A DNA stretch of 64,000 nt. Source: CAVVJA01 sp963809815. GTDB lineage: Bacteria > Actinomycetota > Actinomycetes > Mycobacteriales > Jatrophihabitantaceae. Below, one piece after another: positions 42,259 to 50,402 of this stretch. Within the stretch, counting starts at the first letter, position 1. Every line of letters begins with the position of its first letter. The position numbers and the translations under genes are program-made. Below the pieces are notes generated by a model. The model was not told the origin of the DNA. It did not search any database and was given only the letters and a program-made list of their open reading frames with translations. Location: the NCBI GenBank assembly GCA_963809815.1, contig CAWELM010000022.1:1-64000 (forward strand), read 5' to 3'.

Positions 42259-42336
42259 ATGAGCGATCCATATCACAGCGAAGGATGCCTAACTTAGGAA
42301 CTCAGACTCTTTCGGTCACTCGTTCGGCCCGGTTCG

Positions 42337-42954
42337 CTACGGCGAGATGGCTCGGCCGAGGGAACACGCGCCTACCGACTTCGGTTCGCCGTCCGCGTAG
42401 AAGACGTCTAGATCCTTGGTGACGAACCCTGCGGTATCGAGGAGGTTCACGATCGGACGGGTGAGATGGCACCCTCCGGCGACCCTCCTCTGTATCGGCT
42501 CGAGGCGTCGTTGCCAGCGGCGCACCTTCTCATCCGGCGCCAGCCCGTGCTCGAGGAAATGCAGACTGCCGCCGGGCTTGAGCACCCGCCGTAGCTCACC
42601 GAGCGCAACCGCGACGTCGGGGATGGTACATAGCGTCCAGGTCGACAGGGCAACGTCATAGCTGTCGTCCGGAAAGGGGAGCGACGCGCCATCCAAGCCG
42701 GACCGCAGTACCGGGATCCCGCCCGCCCGGATGCGCTGGCGGGCAAGCGTCCAGGCGACATCGGAAGGTTCGACCGCAGTGACGGAGGTCACCTCCCCGG
42801 GGTAATACGGCACATTGTGCCCGGAACCGAAGCCGATCTCGACGACTGTGCCGGAAAGGCCGTCGCATACCCGGCGCCGCAACGGTCGGACCCTCGGCCT
42901 GTCCCCGGCGCAGTTCATGAGCCGCGGCAGGACGTGGTCGGTGTAGTACCCCAT
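42337..42954 (-). CDS. Class I SAM-dependent methyltransferase
   Basis: A 205-residue methyltransferase with motif I VVEIGFGSGHNVPYYP, an acidic Glu after beta-2 (VTAVEPSDVAW), STWTLCTIPDVAVAL as motif II and RVLKPGGSLHFLEHG as motif III. The overall pattern is that of the UbiE / thiol-methyltransferase-like (METTL7-type) group. It lies downstream of the MerR gene on the same strand, but a hairpin separates them. Substrate unknown; a thiol or metal-ligand substrate would suit the context but is speculation. Confidence 0.87.
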   Translation of the reverse strand: MGYYTDHVLPRLMNCAGDRPRVRPLRRRVCDGLSGTVVEIGFGSGHNVPYYPGEVTSVTAVEPSDVAWTLARQRIRAGGIPVLRSGLDGASLPFPDDSYDVALSTWTLCTIPDVAVALGELRRVLKPGGSLHFLEHGLAPDEKVRRWQRRLEPIQRRVAGGCHLTRPIVNLLDTAGFVTKDLDVFYADGEPKSVGACSLGRAISP

Positions 42955-43020
42955 GACTTCTAACTAATTCACGGCCGGCCGGATCAGGCAACGGATTTCA
43001 TCGACGGCACAGATCCTCGC

Positions 43021-43050
43021 GATTGCCGCTACCGCGTCCGGGCGGCAATC
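43021..43050 (-). terminator. Hairpin downstream of the MerR operon
   Basis: GATTGCCGC (43021-43029) pairs perfectly with GCGGCAATC (43042-43050) around a 12-base loop, 21 bases past the MerR stop. No T-run follows; probably a hairpin-type terminator. Confidence 0.5.
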
Positions 43051-43070
43051 TCCGCTGCGAACGTAATTAG

Positions 43071-43511
43071 TTACGAGCGCTCGGGGCGTGGTCCGCCAAG
43101 ATCGGCGAACGGCAGCGGGCAATCCGCACTCGCGGCGCAAGCCATCACGTCGTCGCAGCCGACATCGAGAGCCACCCGCAATGTGTCGGCTATCACCTGC
43201 AGATCGCCGATCCGCTGCTCGATCTCCGCGAGCTTGGTGACTGCCTTGGCGTGCAGACCCGCGTCAGGACCCCTCCCGTGGCGATGCCGACCGGTCTCGA
43301 GCAGCTCGGCGACATCGTCCAGCGTGAACCCCAAGCGTTGCGACGCCCTGATGATGCGCACGATGGTGACCGCCTGCTCCGGATAGAGCCGATGGCCGCC
43401 GAGGCTGCGTTCGGGTTCGGCCAGCAGGCCGCGTCGTTCGTAGTACCGCAAGGTCTGCAGGTTGACGCCCGCCGCCTCGGCCACCTGACCGGACCGAAGT
43501 CGAGTGGTCAC
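43071..43511 (-). CDS. MerR-family metal-responsive regulator
   Basis: A 146-residue MerR protein. The helix-turn-helix is at residues 5-40 (SGQVAEAAGVNLQTLRYYERRGLL), with a long coiled dimerisation helix and then a Cys-rich tail, CDDVMACAASADCPLPF, with three Cys at ligand-like spacing. It most resembles the mercury/soft-metal MerR group. It starts inside the stop of the upstream 111-residue gene, and the operon promoter at 43851-43881 has the long spacer expected for a MerR target. The metal is not fixed by sequence. Confidence 0.88.
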   Translation of the reverse strand: MTTRLRSGQVAEAAGVNLQTLRYYERRGLLAEPERSLGGHRLYPEQAVTIVRIIRASQRLGFTLDDVAELLETGRHRHGRGPDAGLHAKAVTKLAEIEQRIGDLQVIADTLRVALDVGCDDVMACAASADCPLPFADLGGPRPERS

Positions 43512-43843
43512 CGGTCACCCCGTCGGGACGCCTCCACCTGGGTGGTGAATGCCGCAAGCACAGCCGCCTGAGACGTGGGGACCTGGATGTCCAACCACAG
43601 GTCGTCACCGGACTGTTCGAGGGTGAAGGTGAAGAACGAGCAGCACGCGACCTCCCGCTCGGTCAGGTCGCGCGTCAGCCGCTCGAACGCCGGATCCAGA
43701 ATCAGGCGAAGGTGCACCGCATCGACCCGATCAACGCCCCGCAGTGCAGCGGCGAAGAGGGCACGGAACTCGGCTTGTCGAAGGGGTCTTTCCGCTTGGG
43801 ACAGCGTGCACGCCGGCGGCGCCCAGGTGTCTGACTGTGTCAT
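43508..43843 (-). CDS. MerR-operon protein of unknown function with a Cys-Cys motif
   Basis: A 111-residue cytoplasmic protein, first gene of the MerR operon. It carries an EVACCSFFTFTL segment (adjacent Cys pair followed by aromatics) in an otherwise helical/strand mixed sequence, plus one more Cys near the N-terminus (PPACTL). Similar proteins occur next to MerR genes in actinobacteria, but I know no function. The Cys pair suggests metal binding. It is coupled to merR by a start-stop overlap. Confidence 0.75.
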   Translation of the reverse strand: MTQSDTWAPPACTLSQAERPLRQAEFRALFAAALRGVDRVDAVHLRLILDPAFERLTRDLTEREVACCSFFTFTLEQSGDDLWLDIQVPTSQAAVLAAFTTQVEASRRGDR

Positions 43844-43850
43844 GACGTGA

Positions 43851-43881
43851 CCATAAACCTGTACCTAGGTACCGGATGCAA
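43851..43881 (-). promoter_or_regulatory. MerR-type long-spacer promoter with central palindrome
   Basis: On the minus strand, TTGCAT (43876-43881) and TTATGG (43851-43856) are separated by 19 bases, the lengthened spacer typical of MerR-activated promoters. The spacer is filled by CCGGTACCTAGGTACAGG (43858-43875), a near-perfect palindrome centred on GTACCTAGGTAC. Confidence 0.7.
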
Positions 43882-43911
43882 CCCTTAGGCCAGGACTACC
43901 GTGAACCAACC

Positions 43912-44307
43912 ATGACCTACTCCACTGATCCGCGGGTCGATGAGTACATCAACGCGCTGCCCGACTGGCAGCAGGCTCTTTGCCGAGAGGTCCGGGATCT
44001 GGTCCACGCCGCGGACGAGGAAGTGGTCGAGACCATAAAGCGAACGATTCAGCCGTACTTCGTCCTGCAAGGAAACATCTGCGCGCTGCTCGCAGCAAAG
44101 GACCACGTGAACGTATTTCTCTACGATGGCGGGATCGTGCCGGATCCGGAAGGGATCATCACTGCAGGGCACAACAACAAGACAGCGCGCACGGTCGCGA
44201 TCCGTCAGGGTGAAGCGATCAACCAGCAGGCGCTCCTGGCGATGTTCCAGCAGATTATCGCCAATAACCGGGCCGGCGGCTGGCGCGCGCTCGTCCGCCA
44301 GCGCTGA
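43912..44307 (+). CDS. DUF1801 (YdhG-like) domain protein
   Basis: A 131-residue protein of the DUF1801 family: small alpha/beta proteins with the conserved IKRTIQPYFVLQGNICALLAAKDHVNVFLYDGG core (in part: IKRTIQPYFVLQGNI, DHVNVFLYDGG). Function is unknown in general; some members bind iron or heme-related partners. I chose the ATG at 43912; an in-frame ATG at 43876 lies inside the promoter of the divergent MerR operon. No strong ribosome site is seen. Confidence 0.8.
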   Translation: MTYSTDPRVDEYINALPDWQQALCREVRDLVHAADEEVVETIKRTIQPYFVLQGNICALLAAKDHVNVFLYDGGIVPDPEGIITAGHNNKTARTVAIRQGEAINQQALLAMFQQIIANNRAGGWRALVRQR

Positions 44308-44349
44308 CTCGCTTCGTGCCGGCCTTGTGGGCCGAACCGCGCGCGACGG

Positions 44350-44376
44350 TGTCACATTCGTGCGGCGCCGTTCGTC
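44350..44376 (+). promoter_or_regulatory. ECF41-type promoter: TGTCACA-N16-CGTC
   Basis: TGTCACA (44350-44356) and CGTC (44373-44376) match the known ECF41 -35 and -10 elements with a 16-base spacer, 38 bases before the second ECF41 gene. This suggests positive autoregulation. Confidence 0.7.
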
Positions 44377-44413
44377 AGTGCTGTGACGGAGCGCCCGGCG
44401 GAGGGATGCGCGG

Positions 44414-45289
44414 ATGGACGAACAAGGCTGCTTAACCGAGCAGTTCGAGGCTAACCGCACCCATCTGCGGGCCGTCGCCTACCGGATGCTCGGCTCGCCC
44501 AGCGAAGCCGACGACGCGGTCCAGGAGACCTGGGTTCGGCTCAGCCGCGCCGACACTCGCGATGTGACCAACCTGGGTGGCTGGCTGACAACGGTGCTCG
44601 CCCGGGTGTGCGTAGACATGCTGCGCTCCCGCACCGCGCGGCGGGAGGAATCGCTGGACTGGCGTGGGCACGATCTGGTCGCAGGTCAGTTGACCGACGC
44701 CGATCCCGAGCACGAAGCGGTGCTGGCCGATTCCGTTGGCATCGCGCTGCTTCTGGTTCTCGACACGCTGGTGCCGGCGGAGCGGCTGGCGTTCGTGCTG
44801 CACGACATGTTCGCCATGCCGTTCGACGAGATTGCCCGCATCGAGGGGTGCTCGCCGGCAGCGGCACGGCAACTTGCCAGCCGGGCTCGGCGCCGAGTGC
44901 AGGGCGCTACGCCGGCGTCGGACGCGGATCTGAGTCGCAAGCGGGCCGTCGTCGACGCTTTTCTCGCGGCATCACGGGGCGGTGACTTCGACGCGCTGCT
45001 GGCCCTCCTGGATCCCGACGTCGTGCTGAGCGCGGATGACGCCGCGGTTGCGGTGGGTGCCGACAGGCAGGTCCACGGCGCGTTGGATGTCGCCAGCACC
45101 TTCTCCGGACGGGCCCGGGTGGCGCATCCGGCTCTCGTCAACGGCACGGTCGGCGCCGTGTGGGCGCCGGGCGGCCGACCCCGGGTCGTGTTCGGCTTCA
45201 CGATTGTGGCGGGAAAGATCGTTGCTATCGATCTGCTTGCCGATCCCGAGCGGCTTCGTCAACTCGACGTGCTGATTCTCGACCGCTGA
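44414..45289 (+). CDS. Second ECF41-type sigma factor with SnoaL-like domain
   Basis: A 291-residue paralogue of the factor at 17282. It has sigma2 (RAVAYRMLGSPSEADDAVQETWVR), sigma4 (LHDMFAMPFDEIARIEGCSP) and a SnoaL-like C-terminal domain with GGDFDALLALLDPDVVL, HPALVNGTVG and IDLLADPERL. Unlike the first copy it has a strong ECF41-type promoter. The usual ECF41 partner (a carboxymuconolactone decarboxylase-like or oxidoreductase gene) is not adjacent; the nearest downstream gene is convergent. Confidence 0.92.
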   Translation: MDEQGCLTEQFEANRTHLRAVAYRMLGSPSEADDAVQETWVRLSRADTRDVTNLGGWLTTVLARVCVDMLRSRTARREESLDWRGHDLVAGQLTDADPEHEAVLADSVGIALLLVLDTLVPAERLAFVLHDMFAMPFDEIARIEGCSPAAARQLASRARRRVQGATPASDADLSRKRAVVDAFLAASRGGDFDALLALLDPDVVLSADDAAVAVGADRQVHGALDVASTFSGRARVAHPALVNGTVGAVWAPGGRPRVVFGFTIVAGKIVAIDLLADPERLRQLDVLILDR

Positions 45290-45401
45290 CCGCCCGGGGC
45301 CCCGGGGTCCACGGCAGTGGCTCTGCCAGAGTTCTCGTCCCCCGTCTTGCCGGCCGCCGCCCGACAACCGCTCGCGACGAGGACGGATCGCGGGACGCGT
45401 C

Positions 45402-45713
45402 CTACTCGCTGTCTCGTGAGCGGTAGGACCCGATCTTGCGCAGCGTCGTGACGGCGGGCGGATCGTCGCATCGCTCGGCGATGTCCTTGACGAATCGCTG
45501 AAACGCCGCCAGCCCCGCAAGCGGACTGGTGGCGTTGTCGACGCTCTCCGTCGCGAGGTGTACGAAGCTCGCTCCGTCGTCGAGTTGGTAGGTGGCGTAG
45601 CTGAAACCGGGCGGTTGGGTTCGGTGCAGTTCCTCGTAGACCGCACGGACGAGTTCCTCGTTCTCGGCGGCGCGGCCCGGCTTGACTCGATAGCGAACCA
45701 TGACCTGTCTCAT
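45402..45713 (-). CDS. Small antibiotic-biosynthesis-monooxygenase-like protein
   Basis: A 103-residue dimeric ferredoxin-fold protein. MRQVMVRYRVKPGRAAENEELVRAVYEEL at the start (quoted in part: QVMVRYRVKPGRAAENE), then FSYATYQLDDGASFVHLAT, fit the ABM/DUF family of cofactor-free monooxygenase-like proteins. Function unknown. It lies 25 bases downstream of the MFS exporter gene on the same strand. The gap to the convergent ECF41 gene contains CCCGGGGCCCCGGG (45293-45306), a possible bidirectional terminator. Confidence 0.75.
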   Translation of the reverse strand: MRQVMVRYRVKPGRAAENEELVRAVYEELHRTQPPGFSYATYQLDDGASFVHLATESVDNATSPLAGLAAFQRFVKDIAERCDDPPAVTTLRKIGSYRSRDSE

Positions 45714-45738
45714 GTGATGCCTCTCTTCACTTCGTTAG

Positions 45739-47202
45739 TCACTCGGCGGATGCGAGTGCGGGCTCGGTGTCAGATCTGACGATGGCGGCCGATGTGACGG
45801 CACGGTCTTTGACCAGCAGAAGTGCGACAGGAACCCCAGCGAGTCCTACTGCCCCACAAACCCACAGCGCCCACTGGAAGCCACCGGTGAGAGCGACCGG
45901 TGTCGCCGTACCGGCATGGGCGAGCGTCGCGAACCGCGTCGCTGCGATCGTCGATGCCACGGCGACGCCGATCGCGCCGCCGATTTGCTGGGACGTGTTG
46001 AGCAATCCGGACGCAAGCCCCGCTTCGTGCTGGGCGACGCCCGCCAGTCCGGCGATGGACACGGGGATGAACGCGAAGGCCGTGCCGGCTCCGGTGACGA
46101 AGAACGGACCGGCGAGATCGCTCCAGAAGCCGCCGTGGACCGGGATGCTTGTCGCCCACAGGATGCCGGTGCCGATGAGCCCCATGCCGAATGCCATCAC
46201 GAGCTTCGCTGACAGCTTGCTGACGAGGGCCTGCGCCAGGCCGGCGAACGCCACCGAGGTGACCGACGCAGCGAGCCAGGCGAGCCCGGTCTTGATCGCC
46301 GAGTAGCCGAGGACCTGCTGCATGTAAAGCGTCCCGACGAAGATGAATGCGAAGAAGCTGCCGCCCAGCAGCAGGCCGACCGCGTTCGCGCCCGCCACGG
46401 TCCGGAGCCGGAAAATGCGAAGCGGCATCAGCGGCTCCTCGGCGCGGGACTCGATGATCAGGAAGGTGACGATCAGAGCCGCCGATGCCGCGAGCAGCGT
46501 GATGGTCCGCGCCGACGACCAGCCGTCCTGCGGTGCCTTCGACAGCGCATAAACGAGAAGCAGCAGTCCCGCAGTGACGGTGACGGCCCCGAACGGGTCG
46601 AAGCGGCGGCGCGCTGCGTCCCGTCGGCTCTCTGGGACCAGTCGCGGGGTCAGCAGCATCGCCGCGGCACCGATCGGGACGTTGAGGAAGAAGATGTACT
46701 CCCAACCGACGAACCGGGTCAACAGCCCGCCCGCGATCAGGCCGACGGTCGCACCGCTCGCGCCGATGCCGCCCCAAACGCCGAGCGCCTTGTTGCGGTC
46801 GGCACCCTCCTGGAACATGTTCATGACGATCGACAAGGCCGCTGGCAGCACGATCGCCGCGCCGAATCCCTGGACTCCTCGGGCCATGATCAGGAACGTG
46901 TCCGTGGTTGCCAGCGCGCATGCGAGCGATGCGGTGGTGAAGATCGCCAGGCCGATCATCAGGATGCGGCGACGCCCGAGCAGATCGGCCGCGCGGCCGC
47001 CGAGAAGTAGGAAGCCGCCGAAGGTCAGGCCGTAGGCGGTCACGACCCATTGCAGGTTGGATTCGCTGAAATGCAAGCTGCGGCCGATCGTCGGCAGGGC
47101 CACATTGACGATCGAGAGATCGACGATGGTCATGAAGAACGCCACAGCCAGCACGGCGAATGCCCGCCAGCGATGCGTCGGGACGTGCTCAATCGCAGTC
47201 AC
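45739..47202 (-). CDS. MFS multidrug exporter, DHA2 / EmrB-QacA type
   Basis: A 487-residue transporter with 14 predicted membrane helices. Family marks are DLSIVNVALPTIGRSL after helix 1, GGRAADLLGRRRILM as motif A, and GVQGFGAAIVLPAALSIVMN, with the antiporter proline motif, as motif C. Proton-driven drug export is expected; the substrate is unknown. The start follows a GGAGGT site. The 12-base palindrome GCTCTCGAGAGC 19 bases upstream is a candidate operator. It is probably co-transcribed with the ABM-like gene. Confidence 0.9.
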   Translation of the reverse strand: MTAIEHVPTHRWRAFAVLAVAFFMTIVDLSIVNVALPTIGRSLHFSESNLQWVVTAYGLTFGGFLLLGGRAADLLGRRRILMIGLAIFTTASLACALATTDTFLIMARGVQGFGAAIVLPAALSIVMNMFQEGADRNKALGVWGGIGASGATVGLIAGGLLTRFVGWEYIFFLNVPIGAAAMLLTPRLVPESRRDAARRRFDPFGAVTVTAGLLLLVYALSKAPQDGWSSARTITLLAASAALIVTFLIIESRAEEPLMPLRIFRLRTVAGANAVGLLLGGSFFAFIFVGTLYMQQVLGYSAIKTGLAWLAASVTSVAFAGLAQALVSKLSAKLVMAFGMGLIGTGILWATSIPVHGGFWSDLAGPFFVTGAGTAFAFIPVSIAGLAGVAQHEAGLASGLLNTSQQIGGAIGVAVASTIAATRFATLAHAGTATPVALTGGFQWALWVCGAVGLAGVPVALLLVKDRAVTSAAIVRSDTEPALASAE

Positions 47203-47220
47203 GCTTATACCTCCAGGTTG

Positions 47221-47232
47221 GCTCTCGAGAGC
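47221..47232. promoter_or_regulatory. Palindrome GCTCTCGAGAGC before the MFS exporter
   Basis: A perfect 12-base inverted repeat 19 bases upstream of the MFS start, in the short gap after the cupin gene. It could be an operator for the exporter. Confidence 0.35.
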
Positions 47233-47265
47233 TGTCGTCCATGTGACGGCGCGGGCCTCGAGAAC

Positions 47266-47580
47266 TCACCGGTGAGCGATCCGCCAGATCGCAAGGAGCC
47301 GCACCGGCACCGAGCCGCCATTGCGCAGCGAGCGGACCGACAGTCCCGTGAACCAGAGGATGTCGCCCGGCTGGAACCGATGCCCGGCCCCGCTCCAACA
47401 CTGCACGTCGACCTCGCCGGCCAGGACGAACACGATCGCGTCTTCCCAAGTGCCCGGATCGAACGGCATCGCCTCGCCCGGCGGCACCGCTACGACCCGC
47501 CGACCGAAGGTCGGTCGGACCGTCCGGGCAATGCGGTCGACATCGAGCGAATCGCCGTCGTCCGGCCCGGCCTGGATCAT
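47266..47580 (-). CDS. Cupin-domain protein
   Basis: A 104-residue single-domain cupin. Motif 1 is partly degenerate (around PFDPGTWEDAIVFVLAGEVDV) and motif 2 is GHRFQPGDILWF. The canonical His cluster is largely missing, so metal binding and catalysis are doubtful and a ligand-binding or regulatory role is more likely. It starts within the stop of the ECF sigma gene (overlap of four bases) and is thus its likely co-expressed partner. Confidence 0.8.
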   Translation of the reverse strand: MIQAGPDDGDSLDVDRIARTVRPTFGRRVVAVPPGEAMPFDPGTWEDAIVFVLAGEVDVQCWSGAGHRFQPGDILWFTGLSVRSLRNGGSVPVRLLAIWRIAHR

Positions 47581-48608
47581 GCGGGCGCCGCGGCCGCGAA
47601 GCGCTCCACGAGATCAGGCTGCCGGAAGACGTCGATCTCGTAGATCAGGCCGTCGACAATGCGCAGCACCTCGACCGCGAACGGCCGCAGCGCACCGTGG
47701 TCGCCGTCGGCCAGATAGACCAAGAACGCGGGCTGCCGATTGGCGCGCGTCGGCACATGAACGTGCCGCACGGCCCCCGGAGCCAGGGGATAGCCGGCGA
47801 GGAACGCTCGGATCCCGTCGCGGCCGGCGTACCACCCGGGGCTCGGCGGCATGGTGAAGCGGGCGTCGCGAGCGAGGAGCGCGACGAGCGCGTCGACGTC
47901 CGTCCGGTTCCACGCGTCCATGTATCGCTCGAGGAGGTGGCGCTCGTCATCATCGGGCATTCGGGCGCGGCGCCAGTCCAGCCGGCGTTCCGGCAAGTGC
48001 TCTCGGAGCGTCGTTCGGGCGCGTTGCAATGCACTGTTGGTGGCGATCACCGTCGTCCCGACGACCTCGGCGGCCTCCCGGGCGCTCCAGCCGAGCACGT
48101 CCCGCAAGATCAGTACGGCCCGTTGCCGCGGTGGCAGGTGCTGGATCGCGACCAGGAACGCCAGCTCGATCGTCTCCCGTGCCACGATCTGCTCGTCGAC
48201 GGTGGGTGAGTTCAGCAACGCATCGGGATAGGGCTCCAGCCAGCCGATTTCGCTCGCCGGCGGCAGTGGCGGCGCGTGCGGATTCGCGGGTGCCGCTACC
48301 GCAGGCGGCAGTAATCGGCGCGCGCGCCGGTCGAGCACGTCCAGGCAGACATTGGTCGCGATGCCGTAGAGCCAGGCCCGTACCGTCGCCTGGCCACGGT
48401 AGGTCTCGCGCTTGCGCCAGGCGCGTAGCAGCGTCTCCTGGACCGCGTCCTCGGCGTCCTCGATCGAGCCCAGCATCCGGTAGCAATGCACCTCCAGCTC
48501 GCGTTGATACCGGTCGGCCAGAGCCGCGAACGCATCACGGTCGCCTGCCAGCACGGCTGCCCACAGCGACCCTTCGCCGCGATCGGCCGCCAGCGCAGCA
48601 CCCGTCAT
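47577..48608 (-). CDS. SigX5/SigG-like ECF sigma factor with SnoaL-like domain
   Basis: A 343-residue sigma factor of the TIGR02960 (SigX5, ECF56/SigG-like) group. It has sigma2 (HCYRMLGSIEDAEDAVQETLLRAW, in part), sigma4 (LPPRQRAVLILRDVLGWSAREAAEVV) and a SnoaL-like C-terminal domain (LERYMDAWNRTDVDALVALL). The ATG at 48608 has GAGGAGG seven bases upstream; the longer form from 48659 is unsupported. It is divergent from the quinone-reductase-like gene and followed by the cupin gene with overlap. Confidence 0.9.
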   Translation of the reverse strand: MTGAALAADRGEGSLWAAVLAGDRDAFAALADRYQRELEVHCYRMLGSIEDAEDAVQETLLRAWRKRETYRGQATVRAWLYGIATNVCLDVLDRRARRLLPPAVAAPANPHAPPLPPASEIGWLEPYPDALLNSPTVDEQIVARETIELAFLVAIQHLPPRQRAVLILRDVLGWSAREAAEVVGTTVIATNSALQRARTTLREHLPERRLDWRRARMPDDDERHLLERYMDAWNRTDVDALVALLARDARFTMPPSPGWYAGRDGIRAFLAGYPLAPGAVRHVHVPTRANRQPAFLVYLADGDHGALRPFAVEVLRIVDGLIYEIDVFRQPDLVERFAAAAPA

Positions 48609-48730
48609 CGCGCCTCCTCGGGCCGATGGCCGCCCCGGACGTCCGGAGTCCACATGCATATGTGACGGTCCGGCCCGCCAAAACTCATCGATGGCCGAGC
48701 CGCGGAACGACGCGACGGCGTTAGCGTGAG

Positions 48731-49654
48731 GTGATGTGGGGATGTGGGATCCGGTCGATGGGTGAACCGCCGGAGCTGCTCGAGCTGCCGGAACCCGCCA
48801 GTCCAGGTCCGGGCGAACTGCTCATCGAGGTTCAAGCAGCCGGCATCGGGCCGTGGGACGCGTTTGTGGGTGCTGGCGGTTGGGATGTCGGTCTTCGGCC
48901 GCCGGCAGCACTGGGCGTGGAGGGCACTGGCGTCGTCGCCGCGGTCGGCGAGAACGTCGGCGGCATCGCGACTGGCGATGCTGTTCTCGTGCACGAGGCG
49001 CCATTGCCGGGCGGCAGTGGCTTCTGGGCCGAGCAGGTACTGGTCGACGCGAGCCACGTTGCCCGTCGACCGGCCGGGTTGAGCCCGGTAGTTGCTGGCG
49101 GGCTCCCGGTCGCCGGCCTCACGGCGATGCAGGCACTGAGGCAGCTGGAGGTTGCCGCGAACACGCGACTGCTGGTCACCGGGGCATCCGGTGTCACTGG
49201 CGCGATTGCCGTGCAACTCGCGGCCGAATTGAATGCCACGATCGTCGCCACAGCTGCAGCGCGCCGCGTCCAGCGCCTGGTCGGGTTCGGTGCGGCCCAG
49301 GTCATCGACTCGCACGAAGCGGATTGGGCTGAACGCGTCGAGGGCGAGTTCGACGCTGCTCTGGTGGCCGTCCGCGGTACCTCCGCGGCCGCGATGACGC
49401 TCGTGCGGGACGGCGGCCGGCTGTGCGCGATCACGTCAGACGCGCCCTCGACTGTGCGTGGCATCGAATCGACAGACCTGTACGTGCGGCCGGATGCGGA
49501 CCAGTTGACCTACCTCGTGGATCGCTGCGCTGAGGGGCGCGTGGAGCTCGATCTTTCGTCGGTAGCGCTCGCAGACGGGCCGTCCGTCGCGGAGCGGGTT
49601 ATCGCAGGACAGTCAGGCGGCCGGAAGTACGTCCTGTTGCTTGCCCACTGGTGA
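48731..49654 (+). CDS. Zinc-independent MDR-family NADPH:quinone reductase-like protein
   Basis: A 307-residue medium-chain reductase without zinc ligands. It has the GroES-like N-terminal part (PGPGELLIEVQAAGIGPWDAFV), cofactor motif VTGASGVTGAIAVQLA and the C-terminal cap SGGRKYVLLLAHW (GK-x-V(L)-type ending). It resembles quinone oxidoreductase/crystallin-type enzymes using NADPH. GTG (48731) and ATG (48734) starts are adjacent and cannot be separated. It is divergent from the ECF sigma gene and a plausible target of it. Confidence 0.85.
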   Translation: MMWGCGIRSMGEPPELLELPEPASPGPGELLIEVQAAGIGPWDAFVGAGGWDVGLRPPAALGVEGTGVVAAVGENVGGIATGDAVLVHEAPLPGGSGFWAEQVLVDASHVARRPAGLSPVVAGGLPVAGLTAMQALRQLEVAANTRLLVTGASGVTGAIAVQLAAELNATIVATAAARRVQRLVGFGAAQVIDSHEADWAERVEGEFDAALVAVRGTSAAAMTLVRDGGRLCAITSDAPSTVRGIESTDLYVRPDADQLTYLVDRCAEGRVELDLSSVALADGPSVAERVIAGQSGGRKYVLLLAHW

Positions 49655-49715
49655 AGCGGGCGTCATCCGGGGCACCGGGCTGGGGACTTGCCCGTATCGG
49701 CTACGGTGATTGCCC

Positions 49716-50312
49716 GTGGCGGCGAGGCACCGGGTCCGGAGACGGCCCAGTGGGACGGCATTCCGGGTGGCGTGGATCGGCCTTACCGCAACCATCGTGG
49801 TGGCGCTCGTCACCGGATTGATTGTTCTCGTCACCTCGGGTAACAAATCACCGGCGAGCAATCAATCCAGGTTGCACCGGGGTCAGTCGACGTCGACTGA
49901 TGAATTCGAGTTGGTTATCCGTACCGTTTCCTTCACCACGTCTGCGAGCGGTCAGATGGTGACCGTCGCCGGCGAAGTTCACGGACTGGGCGGTGGCCAA
50001 GCCGTGTACGCCGTAGCACAACCGATGACGGGAGTTGGGTCGGCCGCATCGTCTAGCGCGGTGCAACCCTGGATCGTCGGTGGCCCCGCCACGGTCCGTG
50101 ACGACGGCGGTTGGAGCACTCACATCCACGTCAAACCAACGATCTCCGCGCTCAGAGTTGTCGCGGTAAACGCCGCGACCCCACCTGACGGTACGAGCTG
50201 TGTACTCGCCCAAGTTGCCTGCATTACGGCCAGCCTGGCCAGGGGCGGCCCAGCCGGGGCATTCGTGATATCGCAGTCGCTGGCTATCCACGCAACCCGC
50301 AACTATTCGTGA
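49716..50312 (+). CDS. Membrane-anchored extracytoplasmic protein, unknown
   Basis: A 198-residue protein with a basic N-terminus (ARHRVRRRPSG), one hydrophobic anchor (about 18-42, VAWIGLTATIVVALVTGLIVLV), and an extracytoplasmic Ser/Thr/Val/Gly-rich beta-type domain of about 150 residues. Two Cys (SCVLAQVAC) lie near the end. No family recognised. I chose the GTG at 49716; a TTG two codons earlier is possible. Confidence 0.65.
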   Translation: MAARHRVRRRPSGTAFRVAWIGLTATIVVALVTGLIVLVTSGNKSPASNQSRLHRGQSTSTDEFELVIRTVSFTTSASGQMVTVAGEVHGLGGGQAVYAVAQPMTGVGSAASSSAVQPWIVGGPATVRDDGGWSTHIHVKPTISALRVVAVNAATPPDGTSCVLAQVACITASLARGGPAGAFVISQSLAIHATRNYS

Positions 50313-50402
50313 GTGCGCCACCAGTCTGACCGGATTGCGCCGAGGGCTGACTGGTGCGGTTACGCCGCCCAGGTCGGTCGGCGTCCGGATGGCGGCAGGC
50401 CG

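Noticed and set aside
48651..48664. CACATGCATATGTG between the divergent sigma and reductase genes
   Set aside because: Only five-base arms pair and the centre is not symmetrical.
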